This document shows, one piece after another, positions 29,246 to 37,216 of a stretch of 61,479 nucleotides of DNA. Made by a program: the position numbers and the translations under genes. The DNA is from a virus, in IMG/VR virus record IMGVR_UViG_3300017605_000690, positions 1 through 61,479 of that record; one strand, given 5' to 3'. Numbering within the stretch: position 1 is the stretch's first letter; each line of letters begins with the position of its first letter. Under the pieces are notes generated by a model. It was given only the letters and a program-made list of their open reading frames with translations, was not told the origin of the DNA and did no database searches.

Positions 29246-29416
29246 TCAATAACTCTTGCCCGTCATCTTTGTGCGTAGATATACGCGTTGATAGTTGTCG
29301 GTCCGGAAGTAGACCGAAGGCCCCGCGGCTGCCCTCGGTCGCATCTCCCACACTTCGATTGTCTCGCCCTTGTTCGTGTCGATTGTGACCGGTCCTATGA
29401 CCTCATACGAGGCCAT
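29246..29416 (-). CDS. 56-residue small protein
   Basis: ATG 29416, stop 29246-29248. Beta-rich start (MASYEVIGPVTIDTNKG) and a basic end. It begins at the last base of the upstream stop and ends 2 nt before the next start. Confidence 0.5.
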   Translation of the reverse strand: MASYEVIGPVTIDTNKGETIEVWEMRPRAAAGPSVYFRTDNYQRVYLRTKMTGKSY

Positions 29417-29598
29417 TACTTGCTCGGAAGCGGCGCGATCTTCACGCCCTCAATTCCGCCGCTAATGTGCTCGTGCGTGTCGTATGCTTTCCAGCGTGCC
29501 GCGTCCTCGGTCTCTGCTTCGACGTCGAGAACTTGAAAGCTCGACGTGCCGAGTGCGCCAATCTTGCGACCATGGAATACGATTCTGTACTTATTCAT
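29416..29598 (-). CDS. 60-residue small protein
   Basis: MNKYRIVFHGRKIGALG, then a strand VLDVEAETEDAARWKAYDTHEHI. Looks like a small alpha/beta protein that many phages have in similar operons. Coupled to its upstream neighbour by ATGA. Confidence 0.55.
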   Translation of the reverse strand: MNKYRIVFHGRKIGALGTSSFQVLDVEAETEDAARWKAYDTHEHISGGIEGVKIAPLPSK

Positions 29599-29741
29599 GA
29601 CTTGCTCCCACGATACTCGGTTGGATCCTCACCCGCGCGCCAAGCGGCTCGAAGGTCGTGTTGTGATGTTGTGTCCTCACGGCCCGCTGCGTTCAGCCAT
29701 TCTGTAAACGTGAGGCCGTCACACTGATACTTGCTCGACAT
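29595..29741 (-). CDS. 48-residue small protein
   Basis: ATG 29741, stop 29595-29597. MSSKYQCDGLTFTEWLNAAGR, then LRAAWRAGEDPTEYR. The WLNAAG..AW..GEDPTEYR pattern recalls short phage proteins of unknown role. Confidence 0.55.
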   Translation of the reverse strand: MSSKYQCDGLTFTEWLNAAGREDTTSQHDLRAAWRAGEDPTEYRGSKS

Positions 29742-29991
29742 TCACGCGCGCGTGTACACGCTTGAATGTCTTGACGTCGAAGTAAGCCGAGTCGCAAAGA
29801 CCGTGTTTTACAGCTGATTTGCGCACAAGCTCCCAACACTCGTACGTGTCGCCGGACCACGTCTCGACTGTGACCGGCTTACTGCGCACGCTGTAGTTGC
29901 GCATTGTGTCACCAAAAAACGCCATGCTCTTGCGGTCAAAGAAGTTCGAGCCAGTGGCGGATACGCGTTCTTTTAGTTCTGCTGGTGTCAT
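29719..29991 (-). CDS. small protein, unknown
   Basis: A 90-residue protein (MTPAELKERVSATGSNFFDRK). FFDRKSMAFFGDTMRNY resembles a phage family with F-F-x-R-x-TM-x-FFGDTM-x-NY, present in many small-gene regions, function unknown. A Cys-Trp-Glu segment follows. Confidence 0.6.
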   Translation of the reverse strand: MTPAELKERVSATGSNFFDRKSMAFFGDTMRNYSVRSKPVTVETWSGDTYECWELVRKSAVKHGLCDSAYFDVKTFKRVHARVNVEQVSV

Positions 29992-30004
29992 TGTGTGCTC
30001 CCTA

Positions 30005-30484
30005 TCACTCGTCGAAGTTATGGTTCATGAACGTGTCGAAGTCCGCGCCAAAGAACTTTTGCAATCGCCCGCGCGTTTCCTGGCATGTGCGCCAGATCTT
30101 CTCAGCCTTGCGCGAGTCTGTGTCGTAACCGAAGTCGCTCGCGAAGTCCTCAAACAGCAGGTGTTCGCCTGATCGCGCGTCTGATTGCAGGCACTGCAAG
30201 ACGTCTGTGAGCGTGGGAACATTCGGCGCAACATAACCCTCCGTATCGGAGATCGTGAGGCGTCCACTGCCGCCCAAGACAGCGCGCGCGAGCTTATGAT
30301 TGTCGAGCTTGACCGCGTTACCACTTGGGAACTTGACGCGTTCGCAGTGGGCAAACCCCATGCCAAAAGGTGTCGTGTGCGTCTTACCGGCGCGCGTGAG
30401 TGTGACCTCCCAGTCGAACATGCTGGTGTCATCGTTCACGCCTTTGAACCGTGCATTGATTGTCGTGTCCATGAATGTAGACAT
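30005..30484 (-). CDS. antirestriction-like or hypothetical phage protein
   Basis: A 159-residue protein. N-terminal beta strands (TTINARFKGVNDDTSMF, FDWEVTLTRAGKT) and a helical acidic C-terminus (FLFEDFASDFGYDTDSRKAEKIW-like region) recall short phage proteins in lambda-like small-gene blocks. Function not known; I do not assign one. Confidence 0.55.
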   Translation of the reverse strand: MSTFMDTTINARFKGVNDDTSMFDWEVTLTRAGKTHTTPFGMGFAHCERVKFPSGNAVKLDNHKLARAVLGGSGRLTISDTEGYVAPNVPTLTDVLQCLQSDARSGEHLLFEDFASDFGYDTDSRKAEKIWRTCQETRGRLQKFFGADFDTFMNHNFDE

Positions 30485-30557
30485 AAAACTCCCTAACTAA
30501 CGCAACCACACAGTAGCTCGCACAGTCCTAGCGCGAGCTCTAGTGCAGGTGTGTCAA

Positions 30558-30752
30558 TCAAACAAACTCGTGCGCAAACGCTTGCTCCCAAGTCTCGTAA
30601 GCCGGTGAGATCTCAAGCCGCGTCATCTTTGGAAACTCTGAATAGGGAAAGAATCTTGACAGCTCCGTAATGGGTAATCGTGCTTGTGCTTCAGTCACAA
30701 CTAAGCCTGCGGTGTACTTGTTGTCGCCGATAAATCGTACTTTGTGATACAT
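30558..30752 (-). CDS. small protein, unknown
   Basis: About 64 residues from ATG 30752 (MYHKVRFIGDNKYTAG). Ends two bases from the next gene in the operon. No family recognised. Confidence 0.5.
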   Translation of the reverse strand: MYHKVRFIGDNKYTAGLVVTEAQARLPITELSRFFPYSEFPKMTRLEISPAYETWEQAFAHEFV

Positions 30753-30754
30753 GT

Positions 30755-31159
30755 TCACAATCCTTCCCGTTCCACGATATCGCCCCAATTCCCGATGAAT
30801 AACCGGTCACTCGCGCGCTTGTATACGAGCGTGGTCGCGTACGTGTCGCCAGCGTTGCAGTACTCGTAGGTCGGTGCGTAACCCTCGCGTGGTTCAGTAT
30901 CGCCAAGCGCCTCGACACCATCAGTTCCAAGTATGTGGTCGATAGCGTGGAGCACGAGCGTAGTACGCCACATACGGCTGTTGTAAGGATCGTTGTAGCA
31001 AGAGCGCGCATACGCGGCGGTTTCTGGACACTTTGCCTCGATTAGTGGCTCGAGTAGTTCGCGATAGTCGCGCGCTGCGCAGAGGTCCTTGATTAGTTTT
31101 GCTTGTGCGGCGTCAAGGTCGAATGTGTCGCGTAGTTTTTTGGCTTGTGGTGAGATCAT
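30755..31159 (-). CDS. small protein, unknown
   Basis: About 134 residues from ATG 31159 (MISPQAKKLRDTFDLDAAQA). Helical N-terminal half with RDYRELLEPLI; C-terminal half richer in strands and Tyr. Unknown. Confidence 0.6.
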   Translation of the reverse strand: MISPQAKKLRDTFDLDAAQAKLIKDLCAARDYRELLEPLIEAKCPETAAYARSCYNDPYNSRMWRTTLVLHAIDHILGTDGVEALGDTEPREGYAPTYEYCNAGDTYATTLVYKRASDRLFIGNWGDIVEREGL

Positions 31160-31163
31160 TGTC

Positions 31164-31445
31164 TTACTCCTGTTCCGGTTCAGCGTAGGCCGATTCAATC
31201 CGCTCGTTTGTGTGATCGCAGTACAGCTCGGGATTCTCCCAATTCGCGTCGTACGCGGTCACTCGCCATTGTGCGTTGTCGTTGTCACGAATCGCGCGCG
31301 CGATCTGCCAAACGTTCTCGCGGCAAGCTTCGTAAGAGAGCACTCCACCGTCAGCTGTAACCCAGAAAAGCGGATAGCAACCTACGGACGTGTACTTGGT
31401 TTTTATTGACTCGAGAAACTCATGCACTGTTAGCGGTGTTCGCAT
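31164..31445 (-). CDS. small protein, unknown
   Basis: A 93-residue protein (MRTPLTVHEFLESIKTKY). Contains CYPLFWVTADGGVLSYEAC and ends in an acidic tail (EPEQE). No family recognised. Coupled loosely to its neighbours (gap of 4 nt). Confidence 0.55.
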   Translation of the reverse strand: MRTPLTVHEFLESIKTKYTSVGCYPLFWVTADGGVLSYEACRENVWQIARAIRDNDNAQWRVTAYDANWENPELYCDHTNERIESAYAEPEQE

Positions 31446-31517
31446 TGTCTTACTCCGTTGCTAAATCGTGTCAGCTATGCGCGAGTACATCCATGCACTC
31501 GCGTAACGCTCGCACAT

Positions 31518-31955
31518 TTAGATGCCTGTGTAGTAATCGACCGTCACGTGCTTGGCCTCGATTGAGTACTGGCCGGTTGGATACTCTGACTCTTGCTCCC
31601 AGTCCGTAGTCTCGTACGTGTGCACACACGTTTCGAGCTCATTGTCGTCTGCGCCTAGTAGCGTACGAAGCTCGCTAGCAACGTTCTGCACGAACAATGC
31701 GAGACACTCTTCGTCCGACCATGCCGCGATCTCTTCACGGTCCCAAGCGCCTGTCTCGCGCGCCCATTCCTGCATACCCTCGCAGGCTTCAGCGCGGTCA
31801 CTAAGCAACCATTTATCGGCCGATTCCGCGACCTCGAGTGCGCAAGCCCAAGTCAATCGGCCGGCTTGGTCGCCTAGGTTCGCTTGACTGTTAGAACAGT
31901 CCCAAGGCTCGCGCGCGGAAAACATCACAGACACGTCAGCTTTGATTGTGGTCAT
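31518..31955 (-). CDS. acidic small protein, unknown
   Basis: About 145 residues from ATG 31955 (MTTIKADVSVMFSAREPWD). Very acidic with many Trp. Such acidity could be DNA mimicry, as in phage anti-restriction proteins, but this is only suggested by composition. A 62-bp duplicated leader lies directly upstream (31963-32024). Confidence 0.5.
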   Translation of the reverse strand: MTTIKADVSVMFSAREPWDCSNSQANLGDQAGRLTWACALEVAESADKWLLSDRAEACEGMQEWARETGAWDREEIAAWSDEECLALFVQNVASELRTLLGADDNELETCVHTYETTDWEQESEYPTGQYSIEAKHVTVDYYTGI

Positions 31956-31962
31956 ATTCAAA

Positions 31963-32024
31963 CTCCCTATCAGTGCCCACTGTAGCGGCTAAGCGTTCTT
32001 AGTCGCTACCGTCGAACTATAGAG
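31963..32024 (-). repeat. 62-bp structured leader repeat, copy 1
   Basis: This segment is repeated at 32220-32281 with only two differences. It holds a stem TAGCG-x-CTAAG / CTTAG-x-CGCTA around CGTT and, on the minus strand, ends with AGGGAG, which can be the ribosome site of the following gene. Each copy precedes a minus-strand gene. Confidence 0.85.
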
Positions 32025-32217
32025 CGGCAAGCGCTTGTGCTGGCGTAGAGTGCCAACCTGAGTGCACCGGAAATGCGAGGCTGTAATCGCCCCAGTTTTC
32101 CGCCTTGTATAGGTAGCGTCCGGGAGTGCCCATTCTAACCAGCCGCTTGTTTTTGCTTACGTTCGCATAGGATTCAGAAACCCATGGGTTTTGCTTCCAC
32201 TCGTATTTCACAATCAC
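32017..32217 (-). CDS. small protein, unknown
   Basis: A 66-residue protein (MIVKYEWKQNPWVSESYAN), basic and aromatic. Preceded by copy 2 and followed by copy 1 of the 62-bp leader repeat. Its last codons overlap copy 1 slightly. Unknown function. Confidence 0.5.
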   Translation of the reverse strand: MIVKYEWKQNPWVSESYANVSKNKRLVRMGTPGRYLYKAENWGDYSLAFPVHSGWHSTPAQALAAL

Positions 32218-32219
32218 AC

Positions 32220-32281
32220 CTCCCTATCAGTGCCCACTGTAGCGTCTAAGCGTTCTTAGTCGCTACCGTCGAACTACAGAG
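32220..32281 (-). repeat. 62-bp structured leader repeat, copy 2
   Basis: Second copy of the 31963-32024 element, with the stem and AGGGAG kept. One of the two differences falls in the stem (G to T) and removes a potential pair. Confidence 0.85.
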
Positions 32282-32283
32282 AC

Positions 32284-32478
32284 TCAGAACGTATTCTCAC
32301 GTTGCAGGTAATCAAAATCCACCCAACCGGAATCACCACCGCGCCAATGTTCGATACGCGCGCGCGGTCGCGCTCCTCGACCGCTCTTGAAAATCTCAAG
32401 GATACGGACGCGATCACCTATACAGAGCGACATGCCCGGCACAGTCCATCGCAGATACAGTTCTTGACCGACTTTCAT
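32284..32478 (-). CDS. small SH3-like protein, unknown
   Basis: A 64-residue protein (MKVGQELYLRWTVPGMSLCI), then GDRVRILEIFKSGRGARPRARIEHW, a beta-barrel-like composition. Basic, could bind nucleic acid. No family confirmed. Confidence 0.5.
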   Translation of the reverse strand: MKVGQELYLRWTVPGMSLCIGDRVRILEIFKSGRGARPRARIEHWRGGDSGWVDFDYLQRENTF

Positions 32479-32517
32479 GCTCCCTCGATTCTGCTCAACA
32501 CTCGCGCTGCAACCGGA

Positions 32518-32733
32518 CTAGATTTGCCGGCCATTGCCGCCACGATGATACGTGTGCTCAACACTGTTAGAATCCGTTGCTTGTCCCACGCGCCTACCAT
32601 GTTCGCCTCCACAATGTCCCCAAGCCAAAATCAAGAGCCCGACCAGAATAATCGGAATCATCAGATACCAGAACAGCGCAGCGCCTACGACGGCGACCGC
32701 GATTAGAAACAGAACCCAGAACAGCGTAATCAT
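32518..32733 (-). CDS. small membrane protein
   Basis: A 71-residue protein with about 40 hydrophobic residues at the N-terminus (LFWVLFLIAVAVVGAALF, then WYLMIPIILVGLLILAW), likely two membrane helices, and a His/Gly-rich polar tail. Coupled to the upstream gene by a 4-nt overlap (32730-32733). Confidence 0.6.
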   Translation of the reverse strand: MITLFWVLFLIAVAVVGAALFWYLMIPIILVGLLILAWGHCGGEHGRRVGQATDSNSVEHTYHRGGNGRQI

Positions 32734-32915
32734 TGTGCACGCTCGTAAAGCTTGTTGAGAGCGCGCTTGATCCGGCGCACTGCTGTAACCGTTTCTTCGA
32801 CGAGTAGCGCGTCAACTATCTCGCCGCTGCGTTGCCTCGCGTCGTATGCGTTGAGGCAACCGATCAGATCTGAGTGTTGCGCTTGTAGCGCGTCAATCAT
32901 GCGTTGCGTAAACAT
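32730..32915 (-). CDS. small helical protein, paralogue of 32986-33189
   Basis: A 61-residue protein starting MFTQRMIDALQAQHSD. Its start region and leader match those of the gene at 32986-33189 (MNTQRMITRLETW). A helical protein with basic C-terminus. Upstream lies a leader repeat with a palindrome. Confidence 0.55.
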   Translation of the reverse strand: MFTQRMIDALQAQHSDLIGCLNAYDARQRSGEIVDALLVEETVTAVRRIKRALNKLYERAQ

Positions 32916-32979
32916 ACTTATAACCCTCTCAACGCCCTAAGCCCGCTCTAACTCTCACAGTGTGAGAATCAGGCGGGCG
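32916..32979 (-). repeat. structured leader repeat B, copy 1, with palindrome
   Basis: Related to 33190-33257 at roughly four bases in five. It contains the perfect palindrome TCTCACA-G-TGTGAGA (32953-32967) inside a GCCCGC/GCGGGC stem. It could be an operator or an mRNA stem-loop for the following minus-strand gene. Confidence 0.7.
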
Positions 32980-32985
32980 TTTGGT

Positions 32986-33189
32986 TCAGAACACGTAATC
33001 GCTAAGGTCTGTACCGCGTTTCGCGTCTCGTGCATTCTCGCGCGTGCGCAGTCGAAACAGCGCGCTTTCTACTCGGTCGCGCCGCTTAGTGATTGCGTGT
33101 CGCGCGTACGCGAACACCTCATTCTTGTGCAGTAGGTCAAGCTGGTAACTCCACGTCTCGAGACGAGTAATCATGCGTTGCGTGTTCAT
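32986..33189 (-). CDS. small basic helical protein
   Basis: A 67-residue protein (MNTQRMITRLETWSYQLDLL), Arg-rich. N-terminus and leader resemble the paralogue at 32730-32915, so the pair came from a duplication that included the regulatory region. It is the first gene of the leftward block. Confidence 0.55.
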   Translation of the reverse strand: MNTQRMITRLETWSYQLDLLHKNEVFAYARHAITKRRDRVESALFRLRTRENARDAKRGTDLSDYVF

Positions 33190-33257
33190 ACTTCTAACCT
33201 CTCAATGCCTTAAGCCCGTTCCAACCCTCACAATGTGAGTGTCAGATACGGGCTGGT
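33190..33257 (-). repeat. structured leader repeat B, copy 2, with palindrome
   Basis: Second copy, with CTCACA-A-TGTGAG at 33227-33239. The palindrome is kept (with one changed outer base) while the flanks differ, which suggests selection on the symmetry. Confidence 0.65.
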
Positions 33258-33259
33258 AG

Positions 33260-34256
33260 GCTGTCCTGTGGGAGCGGCATCTGTCACACGCCGCTCGACC
33301 AAGTCTCTTGCGTCGCGAGGTAAGGTCATCAGCCCTATTCTTCCCGCGCGCAACTGTCCTCCGCAGTCTTACCCGCGCACCGTCGTAGCGGTCTCGCGCA
33401 GGCTATTCAGTTGTCAAAGAGCGCTAGCCGCTAGGGGCGTCGCGTTCCTACGGTACCAAGGGTCAGTGCGCGTTTCGCGCTCCGTTTCCCCGTCTCGGTC
33501 GGCACTTCCTGCCAACACACTAAACATAATTCAGCCTGTCGCTGCGCGCCACAAGCACGTCCAGGGCATTCCGTTATTTCTGTTATTCCACACTCACAGC
33601 GGAATGTGTGCAGTGTGGGTGTATCGTTCTGTCCTTACAGCAACGCGCAGCGCTCTCAGTACAGGCGCCAGAACCCCCGAACGGAGCGCGCTCGTGCTCG
33701 CCAGCGGCGCCGCCGGCAGCTGCCGCTCCGTTCGCACCGCTCGGTCCTGAGCTGGCCGCGCGTGCGACCTCATGCTCAGCGAGCATGCGCAGCGGACGCG
33801 GCGAGCGTGCTTGCCGCTCACGGCGGCGGGACCGAGCGGTCGCGTGGCGTGTCTTCCACAAACAGGCTTGCGCACAGCGTGCGAGCGCAGCGCAACCTAT
33901 ACGCCCCGCGCGCCTAGGCGCTCATGCGTGCGCAGCGCAGGCGTGCGCAGGCGCACCGACACGTACGCGCGCAGCGCAACCTACACGAGCGCCCGAGCTC
34001 GGGCTACGCGAGGGGGTGGGGGGTACGGGGTACACTTGCTCGCCCCTGGTCTCTAGCGTGCGCTATGCGCCCATTTCGCGTACAAGGCACGCGTCCGCGT
34101 ACCAGGACAAAGGACACGTCCACGTTCTAAGAACGTGTCTCGTCAACGAGACGCGGCCCAGTCGCTCCAACAGCTACGCCGTTGAGCGGCTCGGGCCTAG
34201 TGGGGGACAAGCTGAGGGACAAGCCCTTGAGCGCGCCCCGCCAGTCTTGGTAAACG
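33260..34256. other. about 1 kb without a credible gene, rich in inverted repeats
   Basis: No ORF here has convincing protein character; the longest is Arg/Ala-rich low-complexity reading. The region is GC-rich with alternating GCGC runs (33650-34000) and several hairpins: GAGCGGC/GCCGCTC (about 33270-33297), CCACACT/AGTGTGG (about 33588-33620), ACGTTCT-A-AGAACGT near 34118 and GTCTCGT-CA-ACGAGAC near 34135. It separates leftward and rightward gene blocks, so it probably holds their promoters and operators. An untranslated RNA is possible. Confidence 0.6.
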
Positions 34257-34262
34257 GTGCGC

Positions 34263-34655
34263 ATGACCGAAATCAGGCCCACCCACAGCTGTTTCGACGA
34301 CGCGATCGAGTTCTTCGAACTCGTCGACCTCGACAAGGCAGATGCGTTCAGGCTCGTGCACGGGCTGTGCTACTCGGTGCTCGGGCCGTACGCGCACGCG
34401 TGGGTCGAGGAAGGCGATCGCGTTTGGCAAGGCATGCCAGGTCGCCGATGGTTCGCCGTTGACCGCGTGTGGTTTTACGCTGCTTATAACGTCGTTGAAC
34501 GCACTGTTTACACCGTTCTCGAGGCTGCCAAGCTCAACCGAGACAGCGGGCACTACGGGCCATGGGATCCGCGGTACCGAAAGCACACGGGCGGCGGAGG
34601 TATCGTTGGGAAGTTCGAAAACGTGAAGGTGTTGGCCGTGCTCGAGAAGAAGTGA
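34263..34655 (+). CDS. conserved small phage protein, unknown
   Basis: About 130 residues from ATG 34263 (GTG 34257 is an alternative). It has LVHGLCYSVLGPYAHAWVEEGD and a FAVDRVWFYAAYN segment. The HG-x-V ... HAWVE pattern is common in small phage proteins, function unknown. Confidence 0.65.
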   Translation: MTEIRPTHSCFDDAIEFFELVDLDKADAFRLVHGLCYSVLGPYAHAWVEEGDRVWQGMPGRRWFAVDRVWFYAAYNVVERTVYTVLEAAKLNRDSGHYGPWDPRYRKHTGGGGIVGKFENVKVLAVLEKK

Positions 34656-34727
34656 GCAACTCGTTTAAGCCCCCCGTACCCTTGTTTTCGCTTACCTCCC
34701 CTAGCCGCTAGGACTTATTCTCTCTCA

Positions 34728-36530
34728 ATGTACTTGCGTGAATACGAGACAGACTGGCTAGCTAGAGTTACCAAGTCCAAGTCCAAGCGTATCCTGATAG
34801 TAGGCCCAACTGGTTCGGGGAAGACCGTCGTTGCGGCTGTGCTCGTCAAGAGAGCCGTGCTCGCGGGTAAGCGCGTGCTGTTCCTCGCACACCGCCGTGA
34901 GCTCATCAGCCAGGCGTGTCAGCGACTTGTCGAGGCAGGCGTGCCACACGGTCAGATCGGCGTGATTCTAGGGGTTATCGACCCAGAAGAGCGTGACGTA
35001 CTCGTAGAAAACCAACACGCCCGCGTCCAGGTTGCTGTTGTCCAGGCACTCACGGGTGTTGGCACGCACGAACTGCCACCCGCAGACCTGATTGTGATAG
35101 ACGAAGCCCACCGCGCGCCCGTAGACAGCTACAAAGAGATACTCGACCAGTACCCCAAAGCTATCGTTCATGGGCTCACGGCTACTCCCTACCGGCTCGA
35201 TGAGCGCCCGCTAGACGACTTGTTCGACGAGATCGTTCCGAGTGCCCCACCCAGTCAGCTCATCGAGGCTGGCTGGCTCTCAAAACCCCTCGTTTACACC
35301 GTTCCGAGAGATCAACGCCCCAAGTTGCTCGGTCTCAGGAAAAGAGACGGGGATTTTGACACGGGACAGCTAGCGAGAGTCACGGATTTGCCCTATTTGG
35401 TCGGTTCTGTGGTCGATCACTACCTCGAGTATGCGAAAAACCGCCCAACGGTCGTGTACGGCGTGAATCTGGCCCATTGTCACCACCTCACGGAACAGTT
35501 CCGGCACCGGGGCGTGCGCGCCGCGACCGTTTACGGCGAAATGGGCGTGAAAGCACGCAACGACGCACTCGACATGTTCGACAAGGGCGAGCTGGACGTC
35601 ATCACGAACTGTCGGCTGCTCACGGAAGGGTGGGACAGCTCGATAGTTAGATGCGCGATCGTAGCTCGCGCGACTTTGAGCGCGGGGCTGTGGTTTCAGT
35701 TGATTGGGCGAGTCACGAGGCCCGGCAAAGTCCAGCCGATCGTGCTCGACCACGCGGGGAACGCGCTGATGCATGGTCTGCCGCTCGAGGATACTGACTA
35801 TTCGCTCAAGACGCGTCCGCGTACTCTCAAGCCGGGCAGCGGAGCCGGCGAGAAACAGTGTCCTCGCTGTAAGAACTCAGTGAACGGGTTCGTGCGTGTG
35901 TGCGGCTACTGCCAGCATGAGTGGTGGGCGAAGAACGCGATTCCAGACGAAGCACAAGGGCAGCTCGTCCAGGTCGAGAGACGCGATCGCAGGCGCAAGT
36001 GCTCGTACGCGAAGTGCCCGACCCCGCACGTAGTCACGAAGGGTTTCATGCACATGGCGTGCGTGTCTCTTCTCGCACTCGAGAAACACAAGTGCCAGTA
36101 CGAGCACTGCTTGACCCCTGACAAGCCACTTTCTCAGAATAACAACACGACCATGCACCGCTGGTGCGCATTGCAACTCAAAGGCTCGGTCCCTAAGAAC
36201 AAGGCGCGTTGTACTTACGAGAAATGTCCGCGCCCCGATGAGCTGTTCTTCTCGAAGCCAGGCTCAACGCGCGTGATGCACGGCGCATGTCTGAAGCTCA
36301 GACAAACAGATTTGCGCAAGTGCCAGTACGCGAAGTGCGGGACTCCCACAATCTTACTGTCTCAGAAAGCCGAGCAGCAAGGGATCACGATGCATAGAGC
36401 GTGTAAGGCCCGCGATTTCGCCGAACGTAAAGACCCGACGAAGCCACGCTGTCAGAAGTGCGGCGTGCGCTCAATCTTACCGACCTGTCACAAGTGCAAA
36501 GGAAAACAGACCCGTGCCCACAAAAACTGA
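34728..36530 (+). CDS. SF2 helicase with a tandem zinc-module tail
   Basis: A 600-residue protein. Helicase motifs: GPTGSGKT near residue 28, VIDEAHRA near 126, GLTATP and QLIGRVTRPGK. The helicase ends near residue 375. The tail has a zinc ribbon (CPRCKNS..VCGYC), four tandem modules each reading CxYxxCxxP ... MHxxC (starting near residues 425, 455, 494 and 531), and a last CQKCG..CHKC pair. Modules of about 30-37 residues with two Cys, one His and one Cys look like zinc-binding units. Such tails usually bind nucleic acid or direct the helicase to a partner. I do not know this combination. Confidence 0.8.
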   Translation: MYLREYETDWLARVTKSKSKRILIVGPTGSGKTVVAAVLVKRAVLAGKRVLFLAHRRELISQACQRLVEAGVPHGQIGVILGVIDPEERDVLVENQHARVQVAVVQALTGVGTHELPPADLIVIDEAHRAPVDSYKEILDQYPKAIVHGLTATPYRLDERPLDDLFDEIVPSAPPSQLIEAGWLSKPLVYTVPRDQRPKLLGLRKRDGDFDTGQLARVTDLPYLVGSVVDHYLEYAKNRPTVVYGVNLAHCHHLTEQFRHRGVRAATVYGEMGVKARNDALDMFDKGELDVITNCRLLTEGWDSSIVRCAIVARATLSAGLWFQLIGRVTRPGKVQPIVLDHAGNALMHGLPLEDTDYSLKTRPRTLKPGSGAGEKQCPRCKNSVNGFVRVCGYCQHEWWAKNAIPDEAQGQLVQVERRDRRRKCSYAKCPTPHVVTKGFMHMACVSLLALEKHKCQYEHCLTPDKPLSQNNNTTMHRWCALQLKGSVPKNKARCTYEKCPRPDELFFSKPGSTRVMHGACLKLRQTDLRKCQYAKCGTPTILLSQKAEQQGITMHRACKARDFAERKDPTKPRCQKCGVRSILPTCHKCKGKQTRAHKN

Positions 36531-36840
36531 GTTCATACGTTCGCAGCCTCTCACCACAAGTACAGAAGAAGTCATCGCAGCCGCGAAAAAGGCAGGCTAC
36601 AAGACGACAAAGCAGCAAATCTACCAGGTACGGTGGGCTATGCAGCAAAAAAAGAAGAAGACAAAACCCAACCCCGTCGCCCCCGTCGCCCCCGTCGTCA
36701 CAGTCAAGAAAGTATCTGTGACCGAGCCTCTGCCCCCGATTCCACCCGAAGTTATCAAGTTGGTCGTTCGTTACGGCAGTGAAGTCATTGAGCGCGCAAT
36801 TGCCAGCCTATCGAACGGTGGGGCAGGCCGTACTCCTTAA
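36514..36840 (+). CDS. small Lys-rich protein, possible DNA-binding
   Basis: A 108-residue protein with a GTG start overlapping the helicase gene by 17 nt. It has TSTEEVIAAAKKAGYKTTKQ, then QIYQVRWAMQQKKKKTKPN and a Pro/Val-rich linker. Short proteins with an AKxxG..T..qIY.vR segment are something I associate with myxobacteria. This is only a weak host hint. Confidence 0.6.
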   Translation: MPTKTEFIRSQPLTTSTEEVIAAAKKAGYKTTKQQIYQVRWAMQQKKKKTKPNPVAPVAPVVTVKKVSVTEPLPPIPPEVIKLVVRYGSEVIERAIASLSNGGAGRTP

Positions 36841-37180
36841 TCTTCTTGATCAGTGTCCGGCGCCCTATTCCCAGCGCCCGTGCAGTGAGCACGCGATTGC
36901 CCCCGTTCTCGTCGAGCGCTCGGACTAGTTCTGAGCGTTCGTACTCGAGGTACGCGCGCTCGATATCGAGATTGACCGGCGCGGGCTCTAGCGAGCTCGC
37001 GTTGATGATCGACTCGAGCGTGCGCAGCTCAAGTTTCTTGAGCCAGAGACCGAGTGTTCGTCTGTGATAACCAACCGCGGGGGCTGCATCCATGATCTTG
37101 CAGTTGTGAGCGAGCATTGCATGCGCGATGTGACATTTCTGAATCCGCCGCAGCTCGTCTTCGAAGATACGATGTTTCAT
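36785..37180 (-). CDS. Fis-type HTH regulator
   Basis: A 131-residue protein. The C-terminal 45 residues match the Fis/NtrC DNA-binding domain (ELVRALDENGGNRVLTARAL, then GIGRRTLIKKIKEYGLP). A second HTH-like stretch (HNCKIMDAAPAVGYHRRTLG) lies near residues 25-45. There is no AAA+ or receiver domain, so it is a stand-alone regulator, probably of late or early phage promoters. Its 3' end overlaps the plus-strand gene. Confidence 0.75.
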   Translation of the reverse strand: MKHRIFEDELRRIQKCHIAHAMLAHNCKIMDAAPAVGYHRRTLGLWLKKLELRTLESIINASSLEPAPVNLDIERAYLEYERSELVRALDENGGNRVLTARALGIGRRTLIKKIKEYGLPHRSIGWQLRAQ

Positions 37181-37216
37181 GTACCCAACTTAGGACGTGT
37201 GTGCTATTGACGCAAC

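Noticed and set aside
33608-34462. 284-codon plus-strand ORF
   Set aside because: Composition is Arg/Ala-rich and repetitive, it runs out of frame through a better gene at 34263-34655, and it has no ribosome site.
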